Shown piece by piece: positions 1 to 7,026 of a stretch of 16,558 nucleotides of DNA (the stretch's first letter is position 1; each line of letters starts with the position of its first letter). This stretch comes from JADJLQ01 sp964405735 (lineage in GTDB: Bacteria; Bacteroidota; Bacteroidia; Chitinophagales; Saprospiraceae). The notes under the pieces are model-generated. The model worked only from the letters and a program-made list of their open reading frames with translations. It was not told the origin of the DNA and searched no databases. Location of the stretch: NCBI GenBank assembly GCA_964405735.1, contig CAYOPD010000092.1, forward strand, positions 1 through 16,558, in the 5' to 3' direction. Both the position numbers and the translations under genes were made by a program.

Positions 1-272
1 ATCATGGTATGAGTCAGGTGGCCGATGGCCAGCCTGTTTTTCTCCCCCATCCTGCGGGCAATAAAAATTTGACCGCCCCTGGAAAAACCATAACCGATGG
101 CCGCTATGATCAGATAATATACACCGACAAAGCCCATGGCCGCAAACATCAATTCGTCGTGATGGTATAAAAACAAACTGTCGGTAAGCGCTATAATATT
201 CTGTGAAGCACCCCCGATCATGATGGGTGCGGAAATCTTGAATATATTACGATACGAGGTACTTAGATTCAC
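1..272 (-). CDS. MATE-family multidrug/sodium antiporter, N-terminal part
   Basis: This is the first 90 codons of an inner-membrane transporter running off the left edge. Translated from a GTG at 272 it begins VNLSTSYRNIFKISAPIMIG and continues with the motif SQNIIALTDSLFL, a long hydrophobic stretch (FAAMGFVGVYYLIIAAIGYG) and SRGGQIFIARRMGE. The short amphipathic start, the first helix with a 'D-S/T' after it, and the R-rich cytoplasmic turn after helix 2 are the usual opening of MATE (NorM/DinF-like) efflux proteins, which exchange cationic drugs or metabolites for Na+ or H+. An in-frame TAA lies about 10 codons upstream, so GTG at 272 is the best start; the next choice is ATG at 221, which would cut off the typical MATE lead-in. 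No ribosome binding site is visible. The substrate cannot be told from this fragment. Confidence 0.85.
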   Translation of the reverse strand, partial: MNLSTSYRNIFKISAPIMIGGASQNIIALTDSLFLYHHDELMFAAMGFVGVYYLIIAAIGYGFSRGGQIFIARRMGEKNRLAIGHLTHTM

Positions 273-283
273 CTTGTGGATGG

Positions 284-291
284 CAAAAATA
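284..291 (-). promoter_or_regulatory. Candidate -7 box (TATTTTTG) for the MATE gene
   Basis: The minus strand reads TATTTTTG, a full match to the Bacteroidota -7 consensus TAnnTTTG. It ends 11 nt before the GTG start at 272, implying a very short leader. No clear TTTG/TTG -33 element is seen about 19-22 nt further upstream, and the region is A/T-rich, so a chance match is possible. Confidence 0.3.
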
Positions 292-393
292 ACCCCAATT
301 CCTTAGATCCGTCCTGCAGAATTCCTGCACAGGGGGCTTTTTATTAAAAAAAAATTATTCACAGAAAAATGAAAAGAAATAAGGAAGTGCATA

Positions 394-401
394 TAAATTT
401 G
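394..401 (+). promoter_or_regulatory. Candidate -7 box (TAAATTTG) for the acidic-protein operon
   Basis: TAAATTTG matches TAnnTTTG exactly and lies 55 nt upstream of the ATG at 457, giving a leader of roughly 45-50 nt. The expected -33 TTTG is not obvious about 19 nt upstream (there is an A-rich run), so the assignment is tentative. The 184-nt region 273-456 between the divergent genes otherwise holds only A/T-rich DNA and a repeated CCTGCA near 313-328. Confidence 0.3.
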
Positions 402-456
402 CCACAGCACGATCTGCCATGAAAGGCATTTATCAAATGAAACAATCTATTCTTTT

Positions 457-849
457 ATGAAGAAAAAGGAAGAAACTAAGGTCAACAAGAAAAGAATAGT
501 AAAGGACTATGAAAACCTTAACCCGGAGCTCTCCAAAGCTTTGCACGCCGCATACCCGGCCGGCTTTGCAGAATCCATGATTTCTTTTTTTGACCGCGAT
601 GGAAAAAGGGTGTCCGCCATTCCTTTTGAAACCGATGAAATTTATTACCTCATCCGGATGGTTGAGAAAAAAGCCAAACCGGTGAAAGACGAAGCTGACC
701 TGGAAACCGAAACCGAGGCCGAAATACCGCCTGCCGAAGACGAAGACCTCTTCCAGGACGAAGAAGAAATAGAAGAAGAAGCCGGTGATGTATCTTTGGA
801 TGACATCGAAAACGCTGAAAACTCCTTTTCGGATGACGATAACTTTTGA
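457..849 (+). CDS. Small protein with conserved N-terminal domain and acidic tail
   Basis: This 130-residue protein has no assigned function. It opens with a lysine-rich segment (residues 1-18), followed by a compact part (about 19-75) holding VKDYENLNPELSKALH, YPAGF, SFFDRDGKRVSAIPFETDE and YYLIRMV. Residues 78-130 are very acidic (26 Asp/Glu of 53) and end in SFSDDDNF. From memory, Bacteroidota have short proteins of this shape (VxDYxxLxPE, PxGF, FxxxxGxxVxAxxxET) often deposited as 'DNA primase'; I see no primase zinc or TOPRIM motif, so that label looks like annotation drift. The acidic end with a terminal Phe resembles the C-terminal tip of single-stranded DNA-binding protein, hinting at a role near DNA maintenance proteins (inference). 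The stop overlaps the start of the decarboxylase gene, so the two are probably translationally coupled. Confidence 0.8.
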   Translation: MKKKEETKVNKKRIVKDYENLNPELSKALHAAYPAGFAESMISFFDRDGKRVSAIPFETDEIYYLIRMVEKKAKPVKDEADLETETEAEIPPAEDEDLFQDEEEIEEEAGDVSLDDIENAENSFSDDDNF

Positions 850-2291
850 GTAATTTTCTATCCGTTTTGTCCTCTCCCGCTATAGATCCTGCCTTATTCC
901 GAAAACACGCAGCCGAACTTACCGAAATCATCTTTCAATACCTTTCTTCCTGCCAGGATGAATCCATACCCGTACTGGAAAGCATCCCTGCGGAAACCGC
1001 TTACCGGTTTTGGAAAGATGAACTTCAAACCCCGACGCTGTCCTTTCAGGCTCTGTTCTCAAAAATGATTCGCGATTCCATCCACCTTCACCATCCCGGT
1101 TATATCGGGCACCAGGTGGCTGTTCCGCATCCCTATTCCGTGCTGGCCGATCTGGCTGCCGGCCTCCTGAACAATGGAATGGCGGTCTACGAAATGGGCC
1201 AGGTATCGGTGGCTATGGAAAGGGCGGTCTGTGAACGTATTGCCAACTTGCTGGAATGGAACCACGAACCGGGCGGGATCTTCACCTCCGGCGGCTCCCT
1301 GGCCAATTTGACGGCCCTCTTGTCTGCCAGGCAAAGGCATTCGCAGGGTAAATATTGGGAAGGCGGGCATGGCCAATCGCCCCCGCTTGCAGTGATGGTA
1401 TCCCGTGAAGCCCACTATTGTATTTCCCGTGCAGTAAAAATCATGGGACTGGGCAACCAGGGCCTCCTGCTGCTCCCGGTCAATGAACGGTTTCAGACGG
1501 ACGTCTCACAACTGGAAGACATTTATCAACAGACCGTGAACCAAGGCATCGAGGTATTTGCATTTGTGGCAAATGCCTGCAGTACGGCTACCGGAGCATA
1601 CGATGATATTGAATCCATCGCGGCTTTTTGTAAAAACCACGATATCTGGCTCCATATCGACGGAGCACATGGAGGCGCCGTGCTCTTCAGCGACCGTCAC
1701 CGCCATTTGCTCAAAGGATCGGAACTCGCTGATTCGATCACCCTGGATTTTCACAAGCTCCTTCAGAGTACCATCCTGTGCACTGCATTGATATATCGCT
1801 CGATTCGGGATTCATACCCAACTTTTTCCCAGGGTGCCCGTTATTTATTTGAAGATGATGAACAGGAATGGTACCAGACGGGCAAAAGAACCTTTGAATG
1901 TACAAAGACGATGATGGTATTAAAAGCCTATACCCTGCTCCACCAGCTCGGTGAAGCTTCCCTGGGTCAAACCATTGATCGACAATACCAGCTGTCATCC
2001 GATTTTGCAGATTTGCTGATGGGAAATGGCCATTTTCAACTGGCTTGCAAACCGCAGTCCAACATCGTCTGTTTCCGTTACACCCCGCCCGGCGTGCCTT
2101 CCTGGCAGTATAACCAACTCAACCGTAGGATTAGGGAAGAATTGATCCGTGGAGGAAAATACTATCCGGTATTGACGACCATTGGGGATTCCCTTTTTCT
2201 TCGAACGGCCCTGATGAACCCGGGAACTACGCTTGACCATTTGGCCAAGATGATCCGTCAAATCATTGCCTTTAAACCTCAACGATTATGA
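846..2291 (+). CDS. PLP-dependent decarboxylase (group II amino acid decarboxylase family)
   Basis: A 481-residue fold-type I enzyme expected to use pyridoxal phosphate to decarboxylate an amino acid in the cytoplasm. Landmarks: HPGYIGHQ (83-90) and LNNGMAVYEMGQ (108-119); FTSGGSLANL (146-155), binding the cofactor phosphate; EAHYC with ring-stacking His190; CSTATGAYDDI (245-255); HIDGAHGG (270-277) with Asp272 contacting the pyridine nitrogen; DFHK with Lys304 as the Schiff-base lysine. The length is normal for the family. The lysine context DFHKLLQ differs from the NPHKW/DAHKW of aromatic and diaminobutyrate decarboxylases, so the substrate is not assignable. The only sensible start is TTG at 846, inside the overlap TTGA with the preceding stop; the first internal Met is residue 74, past conserved sequence. 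It overlaps the PhzF-like gene by ATGA, so the two probably share a pathway. Confidence 0.9.
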   Translation: MSNFLSVLSSPAIDPALFRKHAAELTEIIFQYLSSCQDESIPVLESIPAETAYRFWKDELQTPTLSFQALFSKMIRDSIHLHHPGYIGHQVAVPHPYSVLADLAAGLLNNGMAVYEMGQVSVAMERAVCERIANLLEWNHEPGGIFTSGGSLANLTALLSARQRHSQGKYWEGGHGQSPPLAVMVSREAHYCISRAVKIMGLGNQGLLLLPVNERFQTDVSQLEDIYQQTVNQGIEVFAFVANACSTATGAYDDIESIAAFCKNHDIWLHIDGAHGGAVLFSDRHRHLLKGSELADSITLDFHKLLQSTILCTALIYRSIRDSYPTFSQGARYLFEDDEQEWYQTGKRTFECTKTMMVLKAYTLLHQLGEASLGQTIDRQYQLSSDFADLLMGNGHFQLACKPQSNIVCFRYTPPGVPSWQYNQLNRRIREELIRGGKYYPVLTTIGDSLFLRTALMNPGTTLDHLAKMIRQIIAFKPQRL

Positions 2292-3103
2292 TCCAGTCCA
2301 TTCCCATTTACCAGGTAGATGCATTTGCCAACCATGTATTCTCAGGCAATCCGGCCGCTGTTTGTATGACAGACCAGCCATTGCCGGACAAGATCATGCA
2401 ACAGATCGCCGCTGAAAACAATCTCGCAGAAACTGCTTTTGTGGAGCCGAATGGGGACCGCTTTTCGATCCGTTGGTTTACCCCAACCGTTGAAGTGGAC
2501 CTTTGCGGTCATGCCACCCTGGCCAGCGCCTTTATTTTGTTTTTTGTCAAATTTTACCCTGGCGACCGGATCCGCTTTGATTCCAGGAGCGGCCCTCTTT
2601 TTGTAAGCCGAAAGGATGAATTGCTTATTCTGGATTTCCCCGTGGATACGCTGGAACCGGCACCTTGCCCTGAATTGCTGCCACAGGCGCTTGGCGTCCC
2701 TGTCCTTGAATGTTACAAAGGCAGTTCTGATTACCTGGCCCTGGTTGATTCCGAAAAAACCTTAGTCGGCATAAGACCGGATTTCAGATTGCTTTCAACC
2801 TTATCCGGCCGGGGAGTGATCGTTACGGCGGCCGGTGAAAGCCATGATTTTGTATCCCGGTGTTTTTTCCCACAATCCGGTATCGATGAAGATCCGGTGA
2901 CAGGAAGCGCACATACATCATTGGTTCCTTACTGGAGCCAAAAACTTGGGAAGACCCGGTTCATTGCGGCCCAACGCTCCTCCCGCGGTGGCACCCTGTA
3001 TTGCAATTTGGAAGGAGAACGGGTCCACATCGGCGGATACGCAAGGCTTTATATGGAAGGTTTAATCCTGATTGACCTTCAGGACGTTCAGGAAGGAAAT
3101 TAA
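2288..3103 (+). CDS. PhzF-family isomerase/epimerase
   Basis: A 271-residue member of the PhzF family (diaminopimelate-epimerase fold, two similar halves). Family members catalyse cofactor-free proton shifts, as in phenazine synthesis, but most bacterial homologues have no known substrate. Diagnostic motifs: YQVDAFANHVFSGNPAAV (8-25), AENNLAETAFV with the catalytic Glu at residue 48, RWFTPTVEVDLCGHATLASA (62-81), and DEDPVTGSAHTSLVPYW near residue 200 in the second half. The length is typical. Its ATG sits in the overlap ATGA with the decarboxylase gene, and it ends the three-gene operon. There is no phenazine gene nearby, so a phenazine role should not be inferred. Its last 42 nt overlap the end of the convergent glycosyltransferase gene. 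Confidence 0.92.
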   Translation: MIQSIPIYQVDAFANHVFSGNPAAVCMTDQPLPDKIMQQIAAENNLAETAFVEPNGDRFSIRWFTPTVEVDLCGHATLASAFILFFVKFYPGDRIRFDSRSGPLFVSRKDELLILDFPVDTLEPAPCPELLPQALGVPVLECYKGSSDYLALVDSEKTLVGIRPDFRLLSTLSGRGVIVTAAGESHDFVSRCFFPQSGIDEDPVTGSAHTSLVPYWSQKLGKTRFIAAQRSSRGGTLYCNLEGERVHIGGYARLYMEGLILIDLQDVQEGN

Positions 3104-4174
3104 CTTTTCCGATTCGCGTTCCCAGCACAGGATCTGACGGGCTTCGAGGCAAGCGGCATGCATGTTTTTATAGGCGGCAAAATCACGATAAAGCAGGTTT
3201 ATCCTGTTTGAAATGGTTAGCTCGGTGGCGGATTGAAGCAAGATGGCCACCGGCCATTGCGCATTGATTTTAATATATTCCGGGAAGGCCATCGTCAGGG
3301 CGGGGAGGCCTGCCATGATATAATCCATGTTCTTATTGGCCAGGGAAATCAAAGAGTTGCCATGATTTTTATCGAGCAGGCTGATTCCCAGGAATGCACC
3401 GGGAGTCCTTTTTCTCAATTCTTGCGGCGGCAGTTCACCAGCAAACTCAATGCGGGGTTCCAAGCCCAGGGAACGGCTCAAAAGCTGCATGTTGGATTTA
3501 AGAGGGCCATCACCGACGATGACAAGCCTCAATGCCGGATCCAGTTCATTGACCGACCGGATAAGAACATCCAGGCATCTGCCTTCATTTATCGCTCCCT
3601 GAAACAGGACAATGCCTGAGGCCCATTTGACTTCCGGCCGTACAGACTCCGGAAAAGATACCGGATAATTGTGCACCACAGTCGCTTTGATGGAATAATG
3701 GTTTTCCAGGTACCTGGCCACCCCTTCGTTCACGGCAATGACCTTTTCCAGTGAAGGGACAGCAAGCCATTCAATAAATTTCCAGGTTTTTTGTTTTAAA
3801 GGGCTTTTATACAATTCCGGCATCTGGGGGAAAATTTCATGACAATCCCATACCATTGTTTTATTCAGGAGGAAGGAAGCCAGGCGCACTGCGGGCAGGG
3901 TATCCAGGTCCACCGACATCAGGCAAGACGTGCGCGCGAGCAATGCCCTGAAAAAAAAATGCACATTGAGCATTAAATAAAAACCAATGCCCCGTTCAAA
4001 CCAGGTATTTATCCTGGTCACCTTTATATTGTTTAATAAAACGGTTCCTGATTTTTTTTTCTTTCTGCCAACCAGGCATACCTTCCATCCGGCGCCGGCA
4101 AGGGTTCCGGCAATCCGGTGCATGCGTTGATCCGTGACGAGATCATTGGAAACAAAAATGCAGATGGAGTTCAA
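3062..4174 (-). CDS. Glycosyltransferase, GT-B fold (GT4-like)
   Basis: A 370-residue cytoplasmic or membrane-associated enzyme expected to transfer a sugar from a nucleotide donor to a glycan or lipid acceptor. Visible signs: FVSNDLVTDQRMHRIAGTLA (7-26), the N-terminal strand-loop-helix of GT-B enzymes; VDLDTLPAV (88-96); WDCHEIFPQ (109-117); LFQGAINEGR (190-199), opening the C-terminal Rossmann domain; VIVGDGPL (218-225); and NKNMDYIMAGLPAL (280-293), the counterpart of the nucleotide-sugar motif 'PNK-EYM-AGLP'. The start is TTG at 4174: an in-frame stop lies 7 codons upstream, and the next Met (residue 18) would remove the first conserved strand. It follows the RecQ gene by 35 nt on the same strand, suggesting one transcript, though no functional link is evident. 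Donor and acceptor are unknown. Confidence 0.85.
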   Translation of the reverse strand: MNSICIFVSNDLVTDQRMHRIAGTLAGAGWKVCLVGRKKKKSGTVLLNNIKVTRINTWFERGIGFYLMLNVHFFFRALLARTSCLMSVDLDTLPAVRLASFLLNKTMVWDCHEIFPQMPELYKSPLKQKTWKFIEWLAVPSLEKVIAVNEGVARYLENHYSIKATVVHNYPVSFPESVRPEVKWASGIVLFQGAINEGRCLDVLIRSVNELDPALRLVIVGDGPLKSNMQLLSRSLGLEPRIEFAGELPPQELRKRTPGAFLGISLLDKNHGNSLISLANKNMDYIMAGLPALTMAFPEYIKINAQWPVAILLQSATELTISNRINLLYRDFAAYKNMHAACLEARQILCWERESEKLISFLNVLKVNQD

Positions 4175-4209
4175 CGGGTTAAATGTAAGAACTCATCCGG
4201 ATTTGGGAT

Positions 4210-6180
4210 TTAGCTTGCCAGCAGGGCATCCCCGGCCCGGATGACCATCTGGGGATCCAGGCTGACCAGGTTTTCGCTTTCCATCATGCGGATGATCTGC
4301 AGCATTTTATCTTTTCTGAAAACAGACACAGAATCCACCAGCTCCTGGAGGGGAATGGATTGTTTTTTCTTCAATAAAGCCATCACATAGTCCTTGTACT
4401 TTTGATATTGATTTTCTTCAATACCGGATTCCCGGAGACAGTTGTCGCATATTTTGCACTTTTCCGAAGTGGTTTCTCCAAAATATCTTTGCATGATTAC
4501 GCTGCGGCATTCCTCCGATTCAATATAAGACCAGATCCCGGCCAATTGGGCGTTTGACCGTGTTTTGCGGAACAAATACCATTTCTGATCAATTTTGACC
4601 TCGTTGCTTTTCTGTCTTTCCCCTTTGAAAAAAATCCTGGAATGATCGGATTTGGGCTGGTACCGGAGAATGCCCGCCTGGTGCAGGGAGCGCAGAAAAT
4701 AGGCGACATCGTCTTCATGCAGGTCAAGCAATTTGCCGAGCCGGTATTCCGAGATCCTGACGGGATGATGGAAAACGCCTTCATATGAACGCAGAATGGC
4801 TTTGATCAGGCTGTCTTCTTCAGCATGTTTTACCTGGTAGCGGTAAAGGGTTTCTTTGTCGGCGATCATCTCGACCAGGGACGGCTGGTATACGCCATCG
4901 TTGAGTACGATCAGCCCGCTGTGCTCCAGGACTTTTAATGCCTCAATGGTTGGCAGGATGGGCAGCTTCTTCAATTCGCAAAAGGTCACCAGGTCAAAAG
5001 GAAATGATTCGTCGGAGATGCTGCCGGTGGCGATCTGGTAGTGAACGGCGAGGGCTTTATACATCTGCTGTATGTAATCCAGGTCGGGAAAATTCTGTTC
5101 AAGTCGCTCCTCCATGCTCTTTCGGTCACCGGACCCATAAAATAAAACAGCATGTGCCTTGAGGCCGTCACGCCCTGCCCTTCCAGCTTCCTGGAAATAG
5201 GCCTCCATGCTTTCCGGCACATCCAGGTGTATGACGATGCGGACGTCCGGTTTGTCAATACCCATTCCAAAGGCATTGGTGGCGCAAATGACCCTGACTT
5301 CATTCCTTTTCCATTTGTTCTCCCGGTCTACCCGCTCATCCTGGCTCAGTCCCGCGTGGTAATACGTACTGGATATTTGTTGTTGCCGTAAAAACTCACT
5401 GACCATCTTGGCTGATTTGCGGTTGCGCACATAGATGATGGAGCATCCGGGAAGTTTCCGGAGAATGGTGGCCAGACGGGTCCATTTTTCATCTTCTTTC
5501 AACACCATGTAAGCCAGGTTGCTCCTGGAAAAACTGGAGCGGATGATGTTCTCCTTCCGGAATGTCAGTTTTTCCTGGATGTCCCTGGCCACTTCAGGAG
5601 TAGCCGTGGCAGTCAGTGCCAGGACGGGCACCCGAGGCATTGCTTCCCTGATCCGTCCTATTTCGAGGTAGGAGGGCCGGAAATCATAACCCCATTGGCT
5701 GATGCAATGTGCTTCGTCCACGGCGATCAGGTTGACCTTCATCCGGATCAATCTGGCCCAGGCCTTTTCAGAAAACAACCGCTCCGGGGAAAGATAAAGC
5801 AGTTTGATATCGCCATACAGGCAGTTTTCCAGGATCCGTTCGGCGTCCTTCCAGGAAAGTCCTGAATGAATCAACGCGGCAGGAATATTTTTTGCCTTGA
5901 GCTGGCTAACCTGGTCATTCATCAAAGAGATCAGCGGGGAAAAAACAAGGCAAATCCCCTCCCTGCAAAGGGCAGGCACCTGATAACACAAGGACTTTCC
6001 CCCACCGGTGGGAAGCAGCGCCAGGGTGTCTTTTCCTTCCAGGATGGACAGGATAATCGATTCCTGCCGCATTCTGAAGGTACTATAACCCCAGTATTTG
6101 GTTAATATTTCATATGGTGAGAGCCCGTCCATAGCGTCCCAGCCAAAGATCAGGGAATTTTCGGGTCTGTCCAATTTCAA
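4210..6180 (-). CDS. recQ: RecQ-family ATP-dependent DNA helicase
   Basis: A 656-residue superfamily 2 helicase expected to unwind DNA 3'-5' during recombination and fork repair. Motifs: YWGYSTFRMRQ (29-39, motif 0), LPTGGGKS (56-63, Walker A), VDEAHCISQWGYDFR (154-168, DEAH plus aromatic-rich loop), LTATATP (189-195, motif III), TNAFGMGIDKPDVR (301-314, motif V), QEAGRAGRDG (330-339, motif VI with the arginine finger). A RecQ-type zinc cluster uses Cys558, Cys575, Cys578 and Cys581. In E. coli RecQ this cluster follows the core closely; here about 200 residues (350-555) intervene. No clear HRDC domain is seen; the last 70 residues may form a small helical or winged-helix domain. The start may be TTG at 6180 (TTGA overlap with the upstream stop) or ATG at 6132 (MDGLSPYEIL), which lies nearer the usual distance from motif 0. 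Confidence 0.93.
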   Translation of the reverse strand: MKLDRPENSLIFGWDAMDGLSPYEILTKYWGYSTFRMRQESIILSILEGKDTLALLPTGGGKSLCYQVPALCREGICLVFSPLISLMNDQVSQLKAKNIPAALIHSGLSWKDAERILENCLYGDIKLLYLSPERLFSEKAWARLIRMKVNLIAVDEAHCISQWGYDFRPSYLEIGRIREAMPRVPVLALTATATPEVARDIQEKLTFRKENIIRSSFSRSNLAYMVLKEDEKWTRLATILRKLPGCSIIYVRNRKSAKMVSEFLRQQQISSTYYHAGLSQDERVDRENKWKRNEVRVICATNAFGMGIDKPDVRIVIHLDVPESMEAYFQEAGRAGRDGLKAHAVLFYGSGDRKSMEERLEQNFPDLDYIQQMYKALAVHYQIATGSISDESFPFDLVTFCELKKLPILPTIEALKVLEHSGLIVLNDGVYQPSLVEMIADKETLYRYQVKHAEEDSLIKAILRSYEGVFHHPVRISEYRLGKLLDLHEDDVAYFLRSLHQAGILRYQPKSDHSRIFFKGERQKSNEVKIDQKWYLFRKTRSNAQLAGIWSYIESEECRSVIMQRYFGETTSEKCKICDNCLRESGIEENQYQKYKDYVMALLKKKQSIPLQELVDSVSVFRKDKMLQIIRMMESENLVSLDPQMVIRAGDALLAS

Positions 6181-6863
6181 AACTTCGGGCAGCCGATATT
6201 CCGGCCCTTCCCCTTACTGGCCTCAGGCACAATACCATAGGATAAAGCCAGCTTGAGAGAAGTGTACTTGTCCTTTACATTGGTCGGTCCGTGATAACCA
6301 TCCAGGCAATCACTGAAACTCAGGTTGGTTTCCGCATGCAGGGAGACCTGAAGCAATTCCGACAAATGGACCCGCATCCCCGCCCCGGCCGGGAGCACCA
6401 GGTTAAAAATAGGGCAGTCGTCACTGATATCGGTATTGTTGATGGTTGTTTTTACCGCCCCCAGTCCGGCCAGGAGGAAAAAATCAACTTGCCGGTTGGC
6501 CAGGTTAAAATGAAACATAGAAAAATCACCGGAAAGATGTAACTCGATAAACGGATATTTAAAGCGGCTTGGTGTCCGTGTTCCGAACAATTCAGGGTCA
6601 AGACGGTCATCGCCCTCAAAAGAGGAAAAATAGACGGATGCCTTGAGGCCTGCATTTGTACCGATCGGCCTGCGGATGAGAAGGCCAAAACCCGGATTGG
6701 CAAGTATCCTTATACTGTCCTTAAACCGGTAGGAGGGATAATCTCCCTGCAACACCGACATCCCACCGGTCAGGCCCAGTTGAATATTCTGTGCAAAAAG
6801 AGACAGGTCCGCCAGTAAAAAGAGTGCAAATGCCAGCCCCAGTGATTTTTTCATTGAATGCAA
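6177..6863 (-). CDS. Outer-membrane beta-barrel protein with signal peptide
   Basis: A 228-residue protein with a clear Sec signal: basic MKKS, hydrophobic LGLAFALFLLADLSL, then a cleavage site after FA24 before QN. The mature part is rich in alternating, aromatic-flanked strands (for example GLTGGMSVLQGDYPSYRF, GLKASVYFSSFEGDD, PFIELHLSGDFSMFHF, LLQVSLHAETNLSF, SLKLALSYGI), consistent with a small 8-stranded barrel like the DUF6089/OmpA-type proteins common in Bacteroidota. Function is unknown; two cysteines in the DDCPIF and SDCLDGY loops could pair. After the last strand there is a basic tail, KGKGRNIGCPKF. ATG at 6854 (Met4) may be the true start, since MHS precedes the basic n-region. 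It is the first gene of a minus-strand operon with recQ, whose possible TTG start overlaps this stop. Confidence 0.8.
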   Translation of the reverse strand: MHSMKKSLGLAFALFLLADLSLFAQNIQLGLTGGMSVLQGDYPSYRFKDSIRILANPGFGLLIRRPIGTNAGLKASVYFSSFEGDDRLDPELFGTRTPSRFKYPFIELHLSGDFSMFHFNLANRQVDFFLLAGLGAVKTTINNTDISDDCPIFNLVLPAGAGMRVHLSELLQVSLHAETNLSFSDCLDGYHGPTNVKDKYTSLKLALSYGIVPEASKGKGRNIGCPKF

Positions 6864-6903
6864 TCCTAACGCTCTAAAATAATGCCAACGTATAAAAAGG
6901 TAG

Positions 6904-6938
6904 CAAAAATATTGAATCTGACCCGCCCGCTTGCAATT
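6904..6938 (-). promoter_or_regulatory. Candidate promoter for the barrel-recQ-glycosyltransferase operon
   Basis: The minus strand carries TATTTTTG (6911-6904), a full match to TAnnTTTG, with AATTG (6938-6934) upstream; TTG and the TA are 22 nt apart, close to the Bacteroidota -33/-7 layout. It would give a leader of about 35-45 nt before ATG 6863 or 6854. Confidence 0.4.
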
Positions 6939-7026
6939 CCGGTCTTTTTTAAATCAGCTTGGTGAATTATATGTTAAAACCAGCGAATTGACCATCAAAA
7001 ATTAATGAATTCAGGTTATTTGTGGT

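Noticed and set aside
313..345. Repeated CCTGCA and a GGGGG-CTTTTT stretch that could pass for a terminator
   Set aside because: The copies are direct, not inverted, and only 4-bp stems can be drawn. It also lies upstream of both flanking genes, where a terminator is not expected.
650..931. 93-codon minus-strand frame opposite the acidic tail
   Set aside because: The Phe/Arg/Leu-rich translation is what GAA/GAC-rich sequence gives in antisense; no start context or homology signal.
2288..3103. Phenazine biosynthesis function for the PhzF-like gene
   Set aside because: None of the phenazine pathway genes is present, and most PhzF-family proteins outside phenazine clusters are unrelated to it.
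3233..3619. Open frame of 128 codons on the plus strand inside the glycosyltransferase gene
   Set aside because: It is wholly antisense to a gene with clear GT-B motifs; its translation is low-complexity with no recognisable domain.
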